DNA from: an uncultured Ruminococcus sp.
Lineage (GTDB): Bacteria; Bacillota; Clostridia; Oscillospirales; Ruminococcaceae
Assembly: GCF_946415235.1 (NCBI RefSeq)
Contig: NZ_CAMKRR010000004.1
Location: 48,781 to 112,780, forward strand
Direction of reading: 5' to 3'
Length of the DNA stretch: 64,000 bases
The notes under the pieces: generated by a model
Told to the model about the DNA's origin: nothing
The model's input: the letters and a program-made list of their open reading frames with translations, nothing else
Database searches by the model: none
In this document: positions 36,944 to 47,660 of the stretch, piece after piece
Layout of the letters: the number at the start of each line of letters is the position of its first letter
Position numbering within the stretch: the stretch's first letter is position 1
Translations under genes and position numbers: made by a program

Positions 36944-38422
36944 TTATTGCTGCTTTTTCACATCACTGATCTTGAACCAGAAGGTAGAGCCCTTGCCGAT
37001 AGTGCTCCTTACTCCGTAGTCGTAGTTATGCAGTTTGAGCACAGCCTTTACGATGGAAAGGCCGAGACCTGTACCTACTACCTCGCGCTTGTGATTTTCC
37101 GAGCGGTAATACTTGTCAAAGATAAGCTTTATCTTATCCTTGTCAATACCGTCGCCCGTATCCTCGACTTCCACAAGAACTCCGTCGTCTGTATTGATCT
37201 GACGCACGAATACCTGCTTATCGTCACCTGTGTAGTTTATTGCGTTATTGATAAGGTTGTATATTACCTGTTCTATCTTGACGGTATCGCAGTATACTGT
37301 CCTCTCCTCGTCGGGAGTAAAATGTATGGTATAGCCGTTCTTCTCGGAAAGTCCCTTGAAGCGTTCGATTATCTCGCTCAGCTTGCCGCGTATGCCGAAT
37401 TCGGACGGAGTAAGCTTCTGCCTTCCGCTCTCAAGCTTGGACAGGTCGAGCATATCGTTTACGAGCAGTGCAAGACGATCGGTCTCACTGATGATTATTT
37501 CAAGATGCTCGTTCCTCTTAACGGGATTATCCCCCGAAAGATCGCGTATCATTTCCGCATAGGCTTTCAGCATGGTCAGCGGGGTCCTCAGGTCGTGGGA
37601 AACATTTGCTATGAGGTCTCTCTGCATCATATCCACCTTTGAAAGCTCTTTTTCCGCATAGGTCAGCGTGTCCGCCAGCTTTTTCGCCTCGAGATAGCCT
37701 CGTCCGTCAAATTTCGTCGTAAAGTCGCCCTTCGCAAGTCTTTCGGCAGACTTTGTTATCCTGTCGATAGGCGCAGAGATGCGGTTTGAAAGGTAAAGCG
37801 ATATAATGAAAGCAAAAGCGATAAGTATCACTGTTATCGTCATGAGCTGACGCTTTATGACATCTACCGTCGCACCCACGGGAACAAGTCCGAGGTTGAT
37901 GAGCAGATAGCCGTCGGGATAAGCTCCGTCTCCCAGTGTACAGCCGTAGATCAGTATATTCTGAAATCTGTAGCTTATCACATGGCCCTCCGCACTGTCT
38001 ATACTGTCAGCAAGGATGCGTCTTTTGTCGTTGGGATTATGGATAAGGCAGTCATTAAAAATATGTTTTTTTGCCACTTCCCTGCTGTACTTGTCAACCA
38101 CAAGCACGCACAGATCCTCTTTCACAGCCGTCTCTTCCACTATATCCGCAAGCTTTTTACTCTGCTCGTCATCAAGGACTATTTCCATTGCGTTGCTGTA
38201 TTTTTCAGACCTGTCGATCTCGTTGTATACGTCTGCTATAGCTATCATGCTTTTTGCGGCAGAACGCACTCTCATGTCCTCATAAAATCTTTCGAGGAAG
38301 AATATAAGGAATATCCACAGCAGGGCGAATACCACCACAGTAAACATTATAAAGTACAGCCATATCTTGACTTTAAGGGATATCTTGCTGTTGGCATGTC
38401 TGAAATGTTTAATCGGCTTCAA
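36944..38422 (-). CDS. Sensor histidine kinase (HAMP, HisKA, HATPase_c)
   Basis: DLIANVSHDLRTPLTMLKAYAEMIRDLSG; NLINNAINYT; GTGLGLSIVKAVLKLHNYDYGVRSTIGKGSTFWF. Confidence 0.95.
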   Translation of the reverse strand: MKPIKHFRHANSKISLKVKIWLYFIMFTVVVFALLWIFLIFFLERFYEDMRVRSAAKSMIAIADVYNEIDRSEKYSNAMEIVLDDEQSKKLADIVEETAVKEDLCVLVVDKYSREVAKKHIFNDCLIHNPNDKRRILADSIDSAEGHVISYRFQNILIYGCTLGDGAYPDGYLLINLGLVPVGATVDVIKRQLMTITVILIAFAFIISLYLSNRISAPIDRITKSAERLAKGDFTTKFDGRGYLEAKKLADTLTYAEKELSKVDMMQRDLIANVSHDLRTPLTMLKAYAEMIRDLSGDNPVKRNEHLEIIISETDRLALLVNDMLDLSKLESGRQKLTPSEFGIRGKLSEIIERFKGLSEKNGYTIHFTPDEERTVYCDTVKIEQVIYNLINNAINYTGDDKQVFVRQINTDDGVLVEVEDTGDGIDKDKIKLIFDKYYRSENHKREVVGTGLGLSIVKAVLKLHNYDYGVRSTIGKGSTFWFKISDVKKQQ

Positions 38423-39086
38423 ATTTATATCCCATTCCTCTCAGCGTAACGATGAATTTTCGATACTCTCCGAGACTGTTTCTCAGCATTTTAATATGTG
38501 TATCCACCGTTCTGTCATCACCGAAAAAGTCGTAGCCCCATACTTCTTCAAGGAGCTTGTCCCTTGAAAGAGCGATATTCTTGTTTTTAACGAGATAAAA
38601 CAGCAGATCGTACTCCTTTGGGGTCATTGAAGCCTTTACGCCGTTGACATAGACCTCTCGTCCCGCTATATCAACTTCAAGGCCCTCAAATGCGAATTTG
38701 TCGGGAGCGACTGTCTCTTCCTGACGGGTATTTCTTTTCATTACGACCTTGACTCTTGCCATAAGCTCCTTTGGTGAAAAGGGCTTTACAACGTAATCGT
38801 CGATGCCGATCTCAAAGCCGAAGAGCTTGTCATACTCCTCGCCCCTTGCAGAAAGCATGATGACGGGGATATTCTTAGTCTTATGTATCTCCTTGCAGGC
38901 CGAATATCCGTCGAGTCTTGGCATCATTACGTCCATTATGATTAGGTCGTAATCGTTATCGTGGCAGAGGTTCACCGCTTCCATGCCGTTTTCGGCTTCA
39001 GTTACCTCATAGCCCTCGAATTCGGCATATTCACGCACTACCTTTCTGATATTCATTTCGTCGTCAACAACAAGAATATGTGCCAT
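38409..39086 (-). CDS. OmpR/PhoB-family response regulator
   Basis: HILVVDDEMNIRKVVREYAEFEGYEV; LIIMDVMMPRLDG; winged-helix C-terminus. Confidence 0.95.
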   Translation of the reverse strand: MAHILVVDDEMNIRKVVREYAEFEGYEVTEAENGMEAVNLCHDNDYDLIIMDVMMPRLDGYSACKEIHKTKNIPVIMLSARGEEYDKLFGFEIGIDDYVVKPFSPKELMARVKVVMKRNTRQEETVAPDKFAFEGLEVDIAGREVYVNGVKASMTPKEYDLLFYLVKNKNIALSRDKLLEEVWGYDFFGDDRTVDTHIKMLRNSLGEYRKFIVTLRGMGYKFEAD

Positions 39087-39332
39087 ATATTACCTCCATA
39101 GTGTTGTATTTTAAGTATCCGATGTCAAAAACATACAAATACACAGCTTCTGCTGTTCTCCGTTTATATTATAACATTATATTTGACAAAAGTGTATATT
39201 ACGTGAAATTTTCTTGTAAATTTCCGTCAATTTTATCAAATTTGTTAGAGGAGTTAAATTTATAATTGACTTTTTCGGTCATTATTGCTATAATGTATAT
39301 GGGTAATCATGTTTGAAGGGAGGCAGTGCCTG

Positions 39333-41615
39333 ATGAACAACGGATCTGATAATACCAAAAACGGAAAGAAAAATAAAGTAAAAAGAGTATCAAGCAGCTT
39401 TAACCCACTTGCAGCAGCCGTAATAATCGTAGTCGCAAGCGCACTTGTGATAGGCTACTGCATTTTAAACCCCGAGTATGCCAAATCAACTCTTATCATA
39501 TATATTTGCACAATGGTCTGTGCAACTCTGATCCTTGCCATATCGGGCTGGATTTATAAAAACAGAAAGACCTCGCTGGACGTCAGCGATGTAATAAAGA
39601 TAACAGAGAACCTCAACACCGAAATGATAATCTGGTCGGATGATTTCTCTTTCGTTTATATAAACAGGAAGCTCCGCGAGCTTCTCGGCATAAGTGCCGA
39701 CTATTCGGACAAAAAGGAAGGCGTATGGGCTGCCTTCGGCATAAATACCCCAGATTCAACCGCACTGGAAAGGATAGTGGGAAGCAACTCCTACGAATCC
39801 ACTTTCCGCAATCCCAGCGGCTCTCTAATCTCCATAGCATGGAGCACATCAAAGGTAAAGAAATACAAGAAACGCGATGTTTATCTCAGCACAGGCTTCA
39901 ACCTCACAGAGCTCAAGAAAATGAGGCTGAACCTTGCAAATGCCAACGACTTCTTCCACTCTTCAATGGAGCTTGCCGAGATAGGCCTTATAATGAGCAC
40001 CGACAGAAGAGTTTTCCGTGCATCTCCCGAGCTTTCACATATGCTGGGACTTAAAAACAGCTCGATAAACGTAAACGAGCTGCGCTCCATAATCCACCCC
40101 AACGACAGGCTCCAGTTTGACGGAGCTATCCGCAGCAAGGACATAACAGCCTCCAAAAATCTCGAAATGAGGCTCAAGAGCGCCGACGGCTCTTACCGCT
40201 GGTACTCCTTCCGCCTTAAGTCCATAATAGGTACGGGAAATACCGCTCCCCTCTTCGGCGGAGCCGTTATCGACGTTACCCAGAAGCACGAAAAGGACAT
40301 CCTTATCGAGCGCCTCGCCTACATGGACGATGTTACGGAGATCGCAAACCGCAACAAGCTGGTTGTTACAGGTCAGGAAATATACGACTCATGTAAGATA
40401 CTGGACTATTCGTTCTGGATAATAGTCCTCGATATCGACCGCTTCCACATCATCAACGACACCTGCGGCTATACCAACGGCAACTTCGTGCTCAAGAACT
40501 TTGCCCATATCCTGTATAAATATGTAACTCCCGGCGGTCTCGCAGCAAGAATAAGCGGCGATAACTTCGCACTTCTCCTCAGAGACTACGGCGACGAGGA
40601 AATGCCAACAAGAACAGTAAAGGCTATACAGGAGGACTTCACAAGGCTTGCCGTTGACGATTTTGCTTCAATAAGCCTTACCTGCTCGGCAGGCTACTCA
40701 AAAATGCCCGAGGACGGCGGTTCGTTCCTTGAAGTCATGGAGCACGCCGAATTCGCACTTAAATCCAACGCAGGCATTCAGGGCAGCATTTGCGGCTATG
40801 AGCCGAGTATGCACGATTCCATCATAGGAAACACCGAGCTTGAAAAGGCTCTTGCACTTGCTATAGACAATAACGAATTACAGCTCTACTATCAGCCGAA
40901 GATCGACCTTTCATCAGGAAAGATCATGGGCGTTGAAGCTCTTATCCGCTGGATAAAGCCCGACGGAACGGTAATTACTCCCGATTCATTCGTGCCTATT
41001 GCCGAGAGCTCGCACCTCATCGGCAGAATAAGCGAATTCGTACTCAACGAGGGCTGCCGTCAGAACAAGCTGTGGCAGAAAATGGGCTATTCGCCTATAG
41101 TTATGTCCATAAACTTCGCCTCCTCGGATTTCTATCAGACAGACCTTAAAGAAAAGGTATTTGAAGCTCTTGCGCGTTCGGCTCTCGATCCCCAGTGGCT
41201 CGAGGTAGAGCTCACCGAAAGCCTCGCCCTCAGCGATATCGACTTCGCAGTGGATCAGATGAACAAGATACGCGATCTCGGTGTAAAGCTTGCAATGGAC
41301 GACTTTGGAAAGGGCTATTCGTCACTGAGCTACCTGCAGGTCCTTCCTATCACACTTCTTAAACTGGACCGCTCCTTCATAACCGATATCGAGCACGACA
41401 ATATCGCCTACGAGATAGTTTCGGCAGTAATACGCATCGCCAAATCAAAGAAGATAGAAACTATTGCAGAGGGTATCGAGAACAATGTTCAGGAATCCAT
41501 ACTGCGCATGGCAGGATGTGATTACGGTCAGGGCTACCTCTACGGTCAGCCTATGCCACCCGAGAAGATACTCGATTTCTTCGAGCAGAACGAAAAGCGC
41601 GATATGAAGCGATAA
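39333..41615 (+). CDS. PAS-GGDEF(degenerate)-EAL membrane protein, predicted c-di-GMP phosphodiesterase
   Basis: Two TM; GGDEF position reads SGDNF; EAL residues present: GVEALIRW, VELTES, MDDFGKGYSS, LKLDRSFI, IAEGIEN, QGYLYGQP. Confidence 0.88.
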   Translation: MNNGSDNTKNGKKNKVKRVSSSFNPLAAAVIIVVASALVIGYCILNPEYAKSTLIIYICTMVCATLILAISGWIYKNRKTSLDVSDVIKITENLNTEMIIWSDDFSFVYINRKLRELLGISADYSDKKEGVWAAFGINTPDSTALERIVGSNSYESTFRNPSGSLISIAWSTSKVKKYKKRDVYLSTGFNLTELKKMRLNLANANDFFHSSMELAEIGLIMSTDRRVFRASPELSHMLGLKNSSINVNELRSIIHPNDRLQFDGAIRSKDITASKNLEMRLKSADGSYRWYSFRLKSIIGTGNTAPLFGGAVIDVTQKHEKDILIERLAYMDDVTEIANRNKLVVTGQEIYDSCKILDYSFWIIVLDIDRFHIINDTCGYTNGNFVLKNFAHILYKYVTPGGLAARISGDNFALLLRDYGDEEMPTRTVKAIQEDFTRLAVDDFASISLTCSAGYSKMPEDGGSFLEVMEHAEFALKSNAGIQGSICGYEPSMHDSIIGNTELEKALALAIDNNELQLYYQPKIDLSSGKIMGVEALIRWIKPDGTVITPDSFVPIAESSHLIGRISEFVLNEGCRQNKLWQKMGYSPIVMSINFASSDFYQTDLKEKVFEALARSALDPQWLEVELTESLALSDIDFAVDQMNKIRDLGVKLAMDDFGKGYSSLSYLQVLPITLLKLDRSFITDIEHDNIAYEIVSAVIRIAKSKKIETIAEGIENNVQESILRMAGCDYGQGYLYGQPMPPEKILDFFEQNEKRDMKR

Positions 41616-41646
41616 AACATAACTCTATCACAGGGAGGTCAAGATC

Positions 41647-42729
41647 ATGAAAAGAAGAATAGGTATCCTTACGAGCGGCGGCGACTGTCCTGGTCTCAAC
41701 GCGACCATAAGAGGAGTCGCAAAAGCCTGCTATGAGCGCTTCGGCGAGGAAAATGTGGATATAGTCGGCATTTCCAACGGATATTACGGACTTATCAATA
41801 ATCTGTGCAAGGATATGTCACCCTCCTCATTTTCGGGCATACTCACTCAGGGCGGAACTATTTTCGGCACAAAGCGCCAGCCCTTCAAGATGATGCAGGT
41901 CATCGGCGAGGACAATATCGACAAGGTAAAGAACATGAAGGAGACCTACAAGAAGCAGAAGCTGGACTGTCTCCTCACCCTTGGCGGAAACGGCACCCAC
42001 AAGACCTCTAAGCTCCTTGCAGACGAGGGACTCAACATTATCGGACTTCCTAAGACCATTGACAATGATATATACGGCACAGACGTTACTTTCGGCTTCC
42101 ATACGGCAGTTGACATAGCAACGGACGTGCTTGACAGGCTCCACACAACAGCTGCGAGCCATTCCCGTGTGCTTCTCTGTGAGATAATGGGAAACAAGGC
42201 AGGCTGGCTCACACTCAACGCAGGCATCGCAGGCGGAGCCGATGTTATTATAATCCCCGAGATACCCTATGATATCGACAAGATATGCGACGCTGTAATG
42301 GCACGAAGCGCTAACGGAAAGACCTTTTCCATAGTTGCTGTTGCAGAGGGAGCTTACGACATCAACGAAGCTCAGATGAAGAAAAAGGAACGCGCAAAAA
42401 AGCGTGCGGAAGCAGGTATCCTTACCGCCACGAGCCGCATTGCAGCTCAGATACAGTCAAATACGGGACTTGAAGCCCGCGTATGCGTCCCTGGACATAT
42501 GCTCAGAGGCGGTGCGCCGAGCGCTTATGACCGCGTACTTTCCACACAGTTCGGAGTCCATGCGGCTTACCTCATAGCAAAGGAGCGCTACGGAAGAACG
42601 GTTGCAAAGATAGGCAACAAGATAACCTCCAACAAGCTTGAGGATATTGCAGGCAAGACAAAGTTTGTGGATGTTGAGAATCATCTCGTCATAGCTGCCC
42701 GCGATATCGGAGTTTCCTTCGGAGACTGA
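41647..42729 (+). CDS. pfkA: 6-phosphofructokinase
   Basis: IGILTSGGDCPGLNATIRG; LTLGGNGTHKTSKLL; LPKTIDNDIYGTDVTFGFHTA. Confidence 0.9.
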   Translation: MKRRIGILTSGGDCPGLNATIRGVAKACYERFGEENVDIVGISNGYYGLINNLCKDMSPSSFSGILTQGGTIFGTKRQPFKMMQVIGEDNIDKVKNMKETYKKQKLDCLLTLGGNGTHKTSKLLADEGLNIIGLPKTIDNDIYGTDVTFGFHTAVDIATDVLDRLHTTAASHSRVLLCEIMGNKAGWLTLNAGIAGGADVIIIPEIPYDIDKICDAVMARSANGKTFSIVAVAEGAYDINEAQMKKKERAKKRAEAGILTATSRIAAQIQSNTGLEARVCVPGHMLRGGAPSAYDRVLSTQFGVHAAYLIAKERYGRTVAKIGNKITSNKLEDIAGKTKFVDVENHLVIAARDIGVSFGD

Positions 42730-42748
42730 AAATGCAGTATTATTGCCC

Positions 42749-42783
42749 CGAAACAGCTGAAAAAGCTGTTTCGGGCTTTTTAC
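42749..42783 (+). terminator. Intrinsic terminator after pfkA
   Basis: cccgaaacagctgaaaaagctgtttcgggcttttta. Confidence 0.85.
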
Positions 42784-43012
42784 TTACAGTCCGCAGCAAA
42801 CTGCCTCGTGCCATATTGCTTCCCGTATCATATACAATAGTTAATATATATATAATAAATTGATATGATAAGGATATGTCCCTGTAATCCGACGATCCGC
42901 TCTTGCAAGCAATTGTTAAAACATTAAAATATCCTGTTTTTTATAAAAAACTATTCCCAAATCCTATTAAGTGTGATATAATAATTATATATATGTTCAG
43001 GAGGTATTACAA

Positions 43013-44728
43013 ATGAAAGAAATGGAACTTTACAGCCTTTGGTGTGAAAACGCCAAGGAAGATCCCGATCTTAAAGCTGAACTTGAGGGGATAAAGGACG
43101 ATAAAGACGGGATAAGCGATAGATTTTACCGCGATCTTGAATTCGGTACCGGCGGACTCAGAGGAGTCATAGGCGCAGGAAGCAACCGCATGAACATCTA
43201 CACAGTAAGACGTGCTACACAGGGCTTTGCAGACTATCTCAACCAGGAGTACAAAAACCCCAGCGTTGCTATCTCTTACGACAGCCGTATAAAGAGCGAT
43301 GTTTTCTCAAAGGCTGCTGCCGAGGTGCTTGCCGCAAACGGCATAAAGGTGCATATATACAAGGAGCTTATGCCTACTCCCTGCCTTTCATGGGCTGTAA
43401 GAGCACTTAAGTGCCAGGGCGGTATCATGGTAACTGCCAGCCATAACCCTGCCAAGTACAACGGCTATAAGGTATACGGTGAGGACGGCTGCCAGATCAC
43501 TCTAAGAGGAGCCGAGATAATACTCGAAAAGATCAATTCACTTGATATGTTTAAAGACGTAAAGAAGTCAGACTTCGATGCGGAGCTGAAAAAGGGCACT
43601 ATCTCCTACATCAGCGACGATATAAAGGAAGCTTTCTATGAGCGTGTGCTTGCCGAGGGCATAAACACCGATCTCTGCGCTTCAAGCGGGCTCAAGGTGG
43701 TCTACACTCCGCTCAACGGCACAGGCAACAAGCCTGTACGCGAGATACTCAAGCGTATCGGTATTACAGACGTTACAGTTGTCAAGGAACAGGAAGAGCC
43801 CGACGGCAACTTCACTACCTGCCCGTATCCGAACCCCGAGATACGCGAGGCTTTACAGGTAGGTCTCAGCTACTGTGAAAAGGTAAAGCCCGATCTTCTC
43901 CTTGCTACAGACCCCGACTGCGACCGTGTGGGTATAGCAGTCCCCGACGGAAAGGGCGGCTATGCTCTGTTCTCGGGAAACGAAGTGGGAGCTATGCTTC
44001 TTGAATATATCTGCGAACAGCGCATAAGAAAGGGCACAATGCCAAAGGATCCTATAGCAGTAAAGACTATAGTTACCACAGACATCGTAAACCTCATCGG
44101 CAAGGAGTACGGCGTCAAGATAATCGACGTTCTCACAGGCTTCAAGTTCATCGGCGAGCAGATAGGCTTCCTTGAAGCAAAAGGTGAAGAAAACCGCTAT
44201 ATATTCGGATTTGAGGAGAGCTACGGCTATCTTTCGGGCGGCTATGTAAGAGACAAGGACGCAGTTGACGCTTCCATGCTTATCTGCGAAATGGCTGCAT
44301 ACTACCGCACAAAGGGCATATCTCTCATTCAGGCACGTGAAAATATGTACAAGAAGTACGGAATGTTCCTTCAGACACTCTACAGCTTCGAGTTTGACGG
44401 TGAGAGCGGCATGAAGCACATGGAAGAGATCATGGCTGAGCTCCGCAAAAATCCTCCCGCAGTCATCGGCGGCCTCAAGGTCGAGCGCTTCGAGGACTAC
44501 AAGGCAAGCACTTCAAAGGACATCGCTACAGGAAAGGTAAGCGAGCTTACACTTCCCAAGTCAAATGTTCTGGCGTTCTATCTGGAGAACAACTGCAAGG
44601 CTATAGTTCGTCCGTCGGGTACAGAGCCTAAGATAAAGACGTATCTCACCGCGAAGGCTCCCACACGCGGGGAAGCAGAGGCTATCGAGAAAAAGATATA
44701 CGCAGACTTCACTCAGAGCATGAAATAA
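43013..44728 (+). CDS. Phospho-sugar mutase (phosphoglucomutase/phosphomannomutase)
   Basis: LEFGTGGLRGVIGAGSNRMN; GGIMVTASHNPAKYNGYKVY; ATDPDCDRVGIA; VRPSGTEPKIKTY. Confidence 0.95.
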   Translation: MKEMELYSLWCENAKEDPDLKAELEGIKDDKDGISDRFYRDLEFGTGGLRGVIGAGSNRMNIYTVRRATQGFADYLNQEYKNPSVAISYDSRIKSDVFSKAAAEVLAANGIKVHIYKELMPTPCLSWAVRALKCQGGIMVTASHNPAKYNGYKVYGEDGCQITLRGAEIILEKINSLDMFKDVKKSDFDAELKKGTISYISDDIKEAFYERVLAEGINTDLCASSGLKVVYTPLNGTGNKPVREILKRIGITDVTVVKEQEEPDGNFTTCPYPNPEIREALQVGLSYCEKVKPDLLLATDPDCDRVGIAVPDGKGGYALFSGNEVGAMLLEYICEQRIRKGTMPKDPIAVKTIVTTDIVNLIGKEYGVKIIDVLTGFKFIGEQIGFLEAKGEENRYIFGFEESYGYLSGGYVRDKDAVDASMLICEMAAYYRTKGISLIQARENMYKKYGMFLQTLYSFEFDGESGMKHMEEIMAELRKNPPAVIGGLKVERFEDYKASTSKDIATGKVSELTLPKSNVLAFYLENNCKAIVRPSGTEPKIKTYLTAKAPTRGEAEAIEKKIYADFTQSMK

Positions 44729-44832
44729 AAAATCAGCGGGCGGACTTCTGTTCGCCCCCTTTCCTTGTGGAATAAAGGCAGACCTTTCCACTGATCATAT
44801 GACAAAAATCGACAAGGAGTGCAAGCTAAAAA

Positions 44833-46533
44833 ATGGCTACCCCAAAAACAAAAGCAACTGAAAAAAAATTTATATTCAAGGATCACGGCAGCAAGACCGC
44901 ATTTCTGATCGGAGCCATACTCGGCGCTGTAACATTCATCGTGATATTCGGCGCTTCCATGATATCCCCTTCCAACACAAACTGGCTGTTCGCCTACACC
45001 AGTGACGCCACACAGCATCACCTCGGCTGGGTATTCTTCAGGAACAGCCCGTGGACCTTCCCCATCGGCCTCACCGAAGGGCTTACCTGCGACGGCGCAG
45101 TTTCATGTATGTACTCGGATTCTATCCCTCTTTTCGGATTGATATTCAAGATACTCTCCCCCCTTCTCCCCGAGACCTTCCAGTATATCGGTCTGTGGGC
45201 AGTTATATGCTTCGCCCTCAACGGAGGCTTCGGAGCCGCTCTGCTCTACAGGATCAAACCCGATCTTGTATTCACATCTATCGGATCGCTGTTCTATTCA
45301 GCCTTTCCGCCGACCATACACCGCATCGCCCACCACAACTCTCTCGGCGCAATATGGCTTTTCATCATTGCAATGATACTCTGTCTCGACCATAAAAAGG
45401 AGTACAAGCACAAGTTCACGCCCATGATTCTCTGGAGCGTTGACTGTATGCTCGCAGTTCTCATACATACCTATTTCGTTCCAATGGTGTTCATGGTCAT
45501 GATGGAATACGTGATACTCGTCGTATACAGGGACAAGAACTTCAAAAAGGCAGTCGCCGTATTCTGTTCTTCTGTCGCTTCGACTCTGCTGACCTTGTTC
45601 TTTATAGGAGCCTTCTACGGAAACGGCGGCTATATCGACGGCGGCTTCGGCGGATACTCTTCAAACCTCAACACATTCTTCAACAGCTTCGGACTTTCAA
45701 AGTTTCTCCGCCCGCTCAACAGCTTTGACGGACAGGGTGAGGGCTTCGGATATCTCGGTCTCGGCATGATAGTATGTGTTATCATCGCATTTATCATCCT
45801 TCTCGGTATTATCGAAAAAAAGGACGGCAGCTTCATAAAGACTGCCCGCGGACTGCTTAAAAAGTACAAAGTCGAGTTCTGGGCATTTGCCGTAGTATTC
45901 GCAGTAAGCTTCTGCTGGGCTGTCAGCAACAGGATAACCCTAAACGGAAGGGTCCTCCTTGAGATACCCATGCCCCGTCTTGTAAGAGGATGCTTCAGTG
46001 TATTCCGCTGTTCGGGACGTTTCATATGGGTCCCGGGCGTCCTTGTCATGACATCAGCTATGGCACTCGTCTCAAAGCTCACAAGAAAGACCGCAGTAAT
46101 TGCAGTTGCCCTGTGCTTCCTCATTCAGGGGCTGGATATCCGTGACTGGTGCAGGTCGCTCCATAACCAGTACGGCCATAAGCCTGCTTATGAATATGCT
46201 CTTAAAGACGAGAAGTGGGAGGAACTTACAAAGGATACAAAAGAAGTGATCTTTCTGCCAATGAAGGACGCTTACGGTCTGTATATGCAGATGTATTTCG
46301 ATTTTGCACAGATGGCGGCTAAAAAGCACATGGGTCTGAGCAGCTTCTACCTTGCACGTATGGACCTTGCCTCTGTCAGGGACTACGCACAGGAGCAGTA
46401 CGATCAGCTCAAGGCAGGAAACGGAAGGAAAGATGTCCTCTACGTATTCTTTGACAAAGAGGACGCTGTTGAGGAAACTGAAAATACAAAGGTCTATGAG
46501 ATCGACGGCTATACTGTCGCTAAAGTTAAATAA
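44833..46533 (+). CDS. Multi-pass membrane protein, DUF6311/GT-C-like
   Basis: 566 aa with many TM segments and a soluble C-terminus. Confidence 0.55.
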   Translation: MATPKTKATEKKFIFKDHGSKTAFLIGAILGAVTFIVIFGASMISPSNTNWLFAYTSDATQHHLGWVFFRNSPWTFPIGLTEGLTCDGAVSCMYSDSIPLFGLIFKILSPLLPETFQYIGLWAVICFALNGGFGAALLYRIKPDLVFTSIGSLFYSAFPPTIHRIAHHNSLGAIWLFIIAMILCLDHKKEYKHKFTPMILWSVDCMLAVLIHTYFVPMVFMVMMEYVILVVYRDKNFKKAVAVFCSSVASTLLTLFFIGAFYGNGGYIDGGFGGYSSNLNTFFNSFGLSKFLRPLNSFDGQGEGFGYLGLGMIVCVIIAFIILLGIIEKKDGSFIKTARGLLKKYKVEFWAFAVVFAVSFCWAVSNRITLNGRVLLEIPMPRLVRGCFSVFRCSGRFIWVPGVLVMTSAMALVSKLTRKTAVIAVALCFLIQGLDIRDWCRSLHNQYGHKPAYEYALKDEKWEELTKDTKEVIFLPMKDAYGLYMQMYFDFAQMAAKKHMGLSSFYLARMDLASVRDYAQEQYDQLKAGNGRKDVLYVFFDKEDAVEETENTKVYEIDGYTVAKVK

Positions 46534-46671
46534 AAATAATATTTGTATTTGCTATTGACAAAACTGTTATAAAGTGATAAAATTAATTACTGTAATGTAT
46601 ATTCGGCACTACTGTCTAAAGGAACTGATGGGCTGCTCGATTTGCAAAATAAATCGAAAGAGGTGACAATC

Positions 46672-46875
46672 GTGAAAGAGGGAATCCATCCTGAGTTCAA
46701 GAAGACCACAATTACCTGCCACTGCGGTAACGTGATCGAGACTATGTCTACAAAGGAAAACATCAAGGTTGAAATCTGCTCCAAGTGCCATCCGTTCTAT
46801 ACTGGTAAGCAGAAGCTTGTTGATACAGGCGGACGTGTTGACAGATTCAAGAAGCGTTTCAATATGGACAAGTAA
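46672..46875 (+). CDS. rpmE: 50S ribosomal protein L31, Cys-containing form
   Basis: [66 protein letters not shown] start behind AAAGAGGTG. Confidence 0.95.
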   Translation: MKEGIHPEFKKTTITCHCGNVIETMSTKENIKVEICSKCHPFYTGKQKLVDTGGRVDRFKKRFNMDK

Positions 46876-46879
46876 GTCA

Positions 46880-46909
46880 CAAGCCCCGTCATTGACGGGG
46901 CTTTTCGTC
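46880..46909 (+). terminator. Intrinsic terminator after rpmE
   Basis: agccccgtcattgacggggctttt. Confidence 0.8.
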
Positions 46910-46926
46910 AATAAGGTTAATTTATT

Positions 46927-47568
46927 ATGAACTATTTCACTATTTCCGCAAACGCAAAGGCTTCATTCATAGAAAAGCGCTCGGAGTTCATAGGCTATAT
47001 CGCTCCCGTAAAGACCAATGACGAGGCGGTAGCCTTTATAAATTCGGTAAAAGCCGAGCACCGCAAGGCAAAGCACAATGTATATGCATATATACTCCGC
47101 GAGGACAATATTTCCAGATATTCCGACGACGGCGAGCCTCAGGGAACTGCGGGAGTACCCGTTCTTGACGTGCTGCAAAAGCGCGGCCTCACGGATGTCT
47201 GTGTGGTAGTAACGCGGTATTTCGGCGGCATACTTTTAGGAGGCGGCGGACTTGTCCGCGCATATTCCCATGCGGCTTCCCTTGCCTGTGACGAAGCCCA
47301 TATAATGAATATGTGCCTTTGTCACCGACTGAAAATAACCGCAGATTACGGCCTTTACGGAAAGATATCATATCTTCTGCCGAATTTCGACACTATCACG
47401 GTCAATTCCGACTTCGGAAGCGATGTGACTCTTGAGATACTGGTACTCTCCGAAAAACTGGAGGCTCTGAAAAACGAGCTTACCGAAGCCACAAACGGTT
47501 CTGTCGGTATCACTGACTGCGGAGAGCTTTTTGAGGATTTTTCCTCCGTAAAAAAAATTTCGGGATAA
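46927..47568 (+). CDS. YigZ/IMPACT family protein
   Basis: SEFIGYIAPVKTNDEAVAFINSVKAEHRKAKHNVYAYIL...SDDGEPQGTAGVPVLDVLQKRGLTDVCVVVTRYFGGILLGGGGLVRAYS. Confidence 0.93.
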   Translation: MNYFTISANAKASFIEKRSEFIGYIAPVKTNDEAVAFINSVKAEHRKAKHNVYAYILREDNISRYSDDGEPQGTAGVPVLDVLQKRGLTDVCVVVTRYFGGILLGGGGLVRAYSHAASLACDEAHIMNMCLCHRLKITADYGLYGKISYLLPNFDTITVNSDFGSDVTLEILVLSEKLEALKNELTEATNGSVGITDCGELFEDFSSVKKISG

Positions 47569-47660
47569 AAAAAGGGTTTTTTGTCTCAGGATAGTATAAG
47601 TATATAGACACATTTTCAGGAGCATATCCTGAGCATTTTCCATGTTAGGGGGAGTATCGT

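Noticed and set aside
36947-37642. 231 aa plus-strand ORF antisense to the histidine kinase
   Set aside because: Antisense shadow of a clear HK coding sequence.
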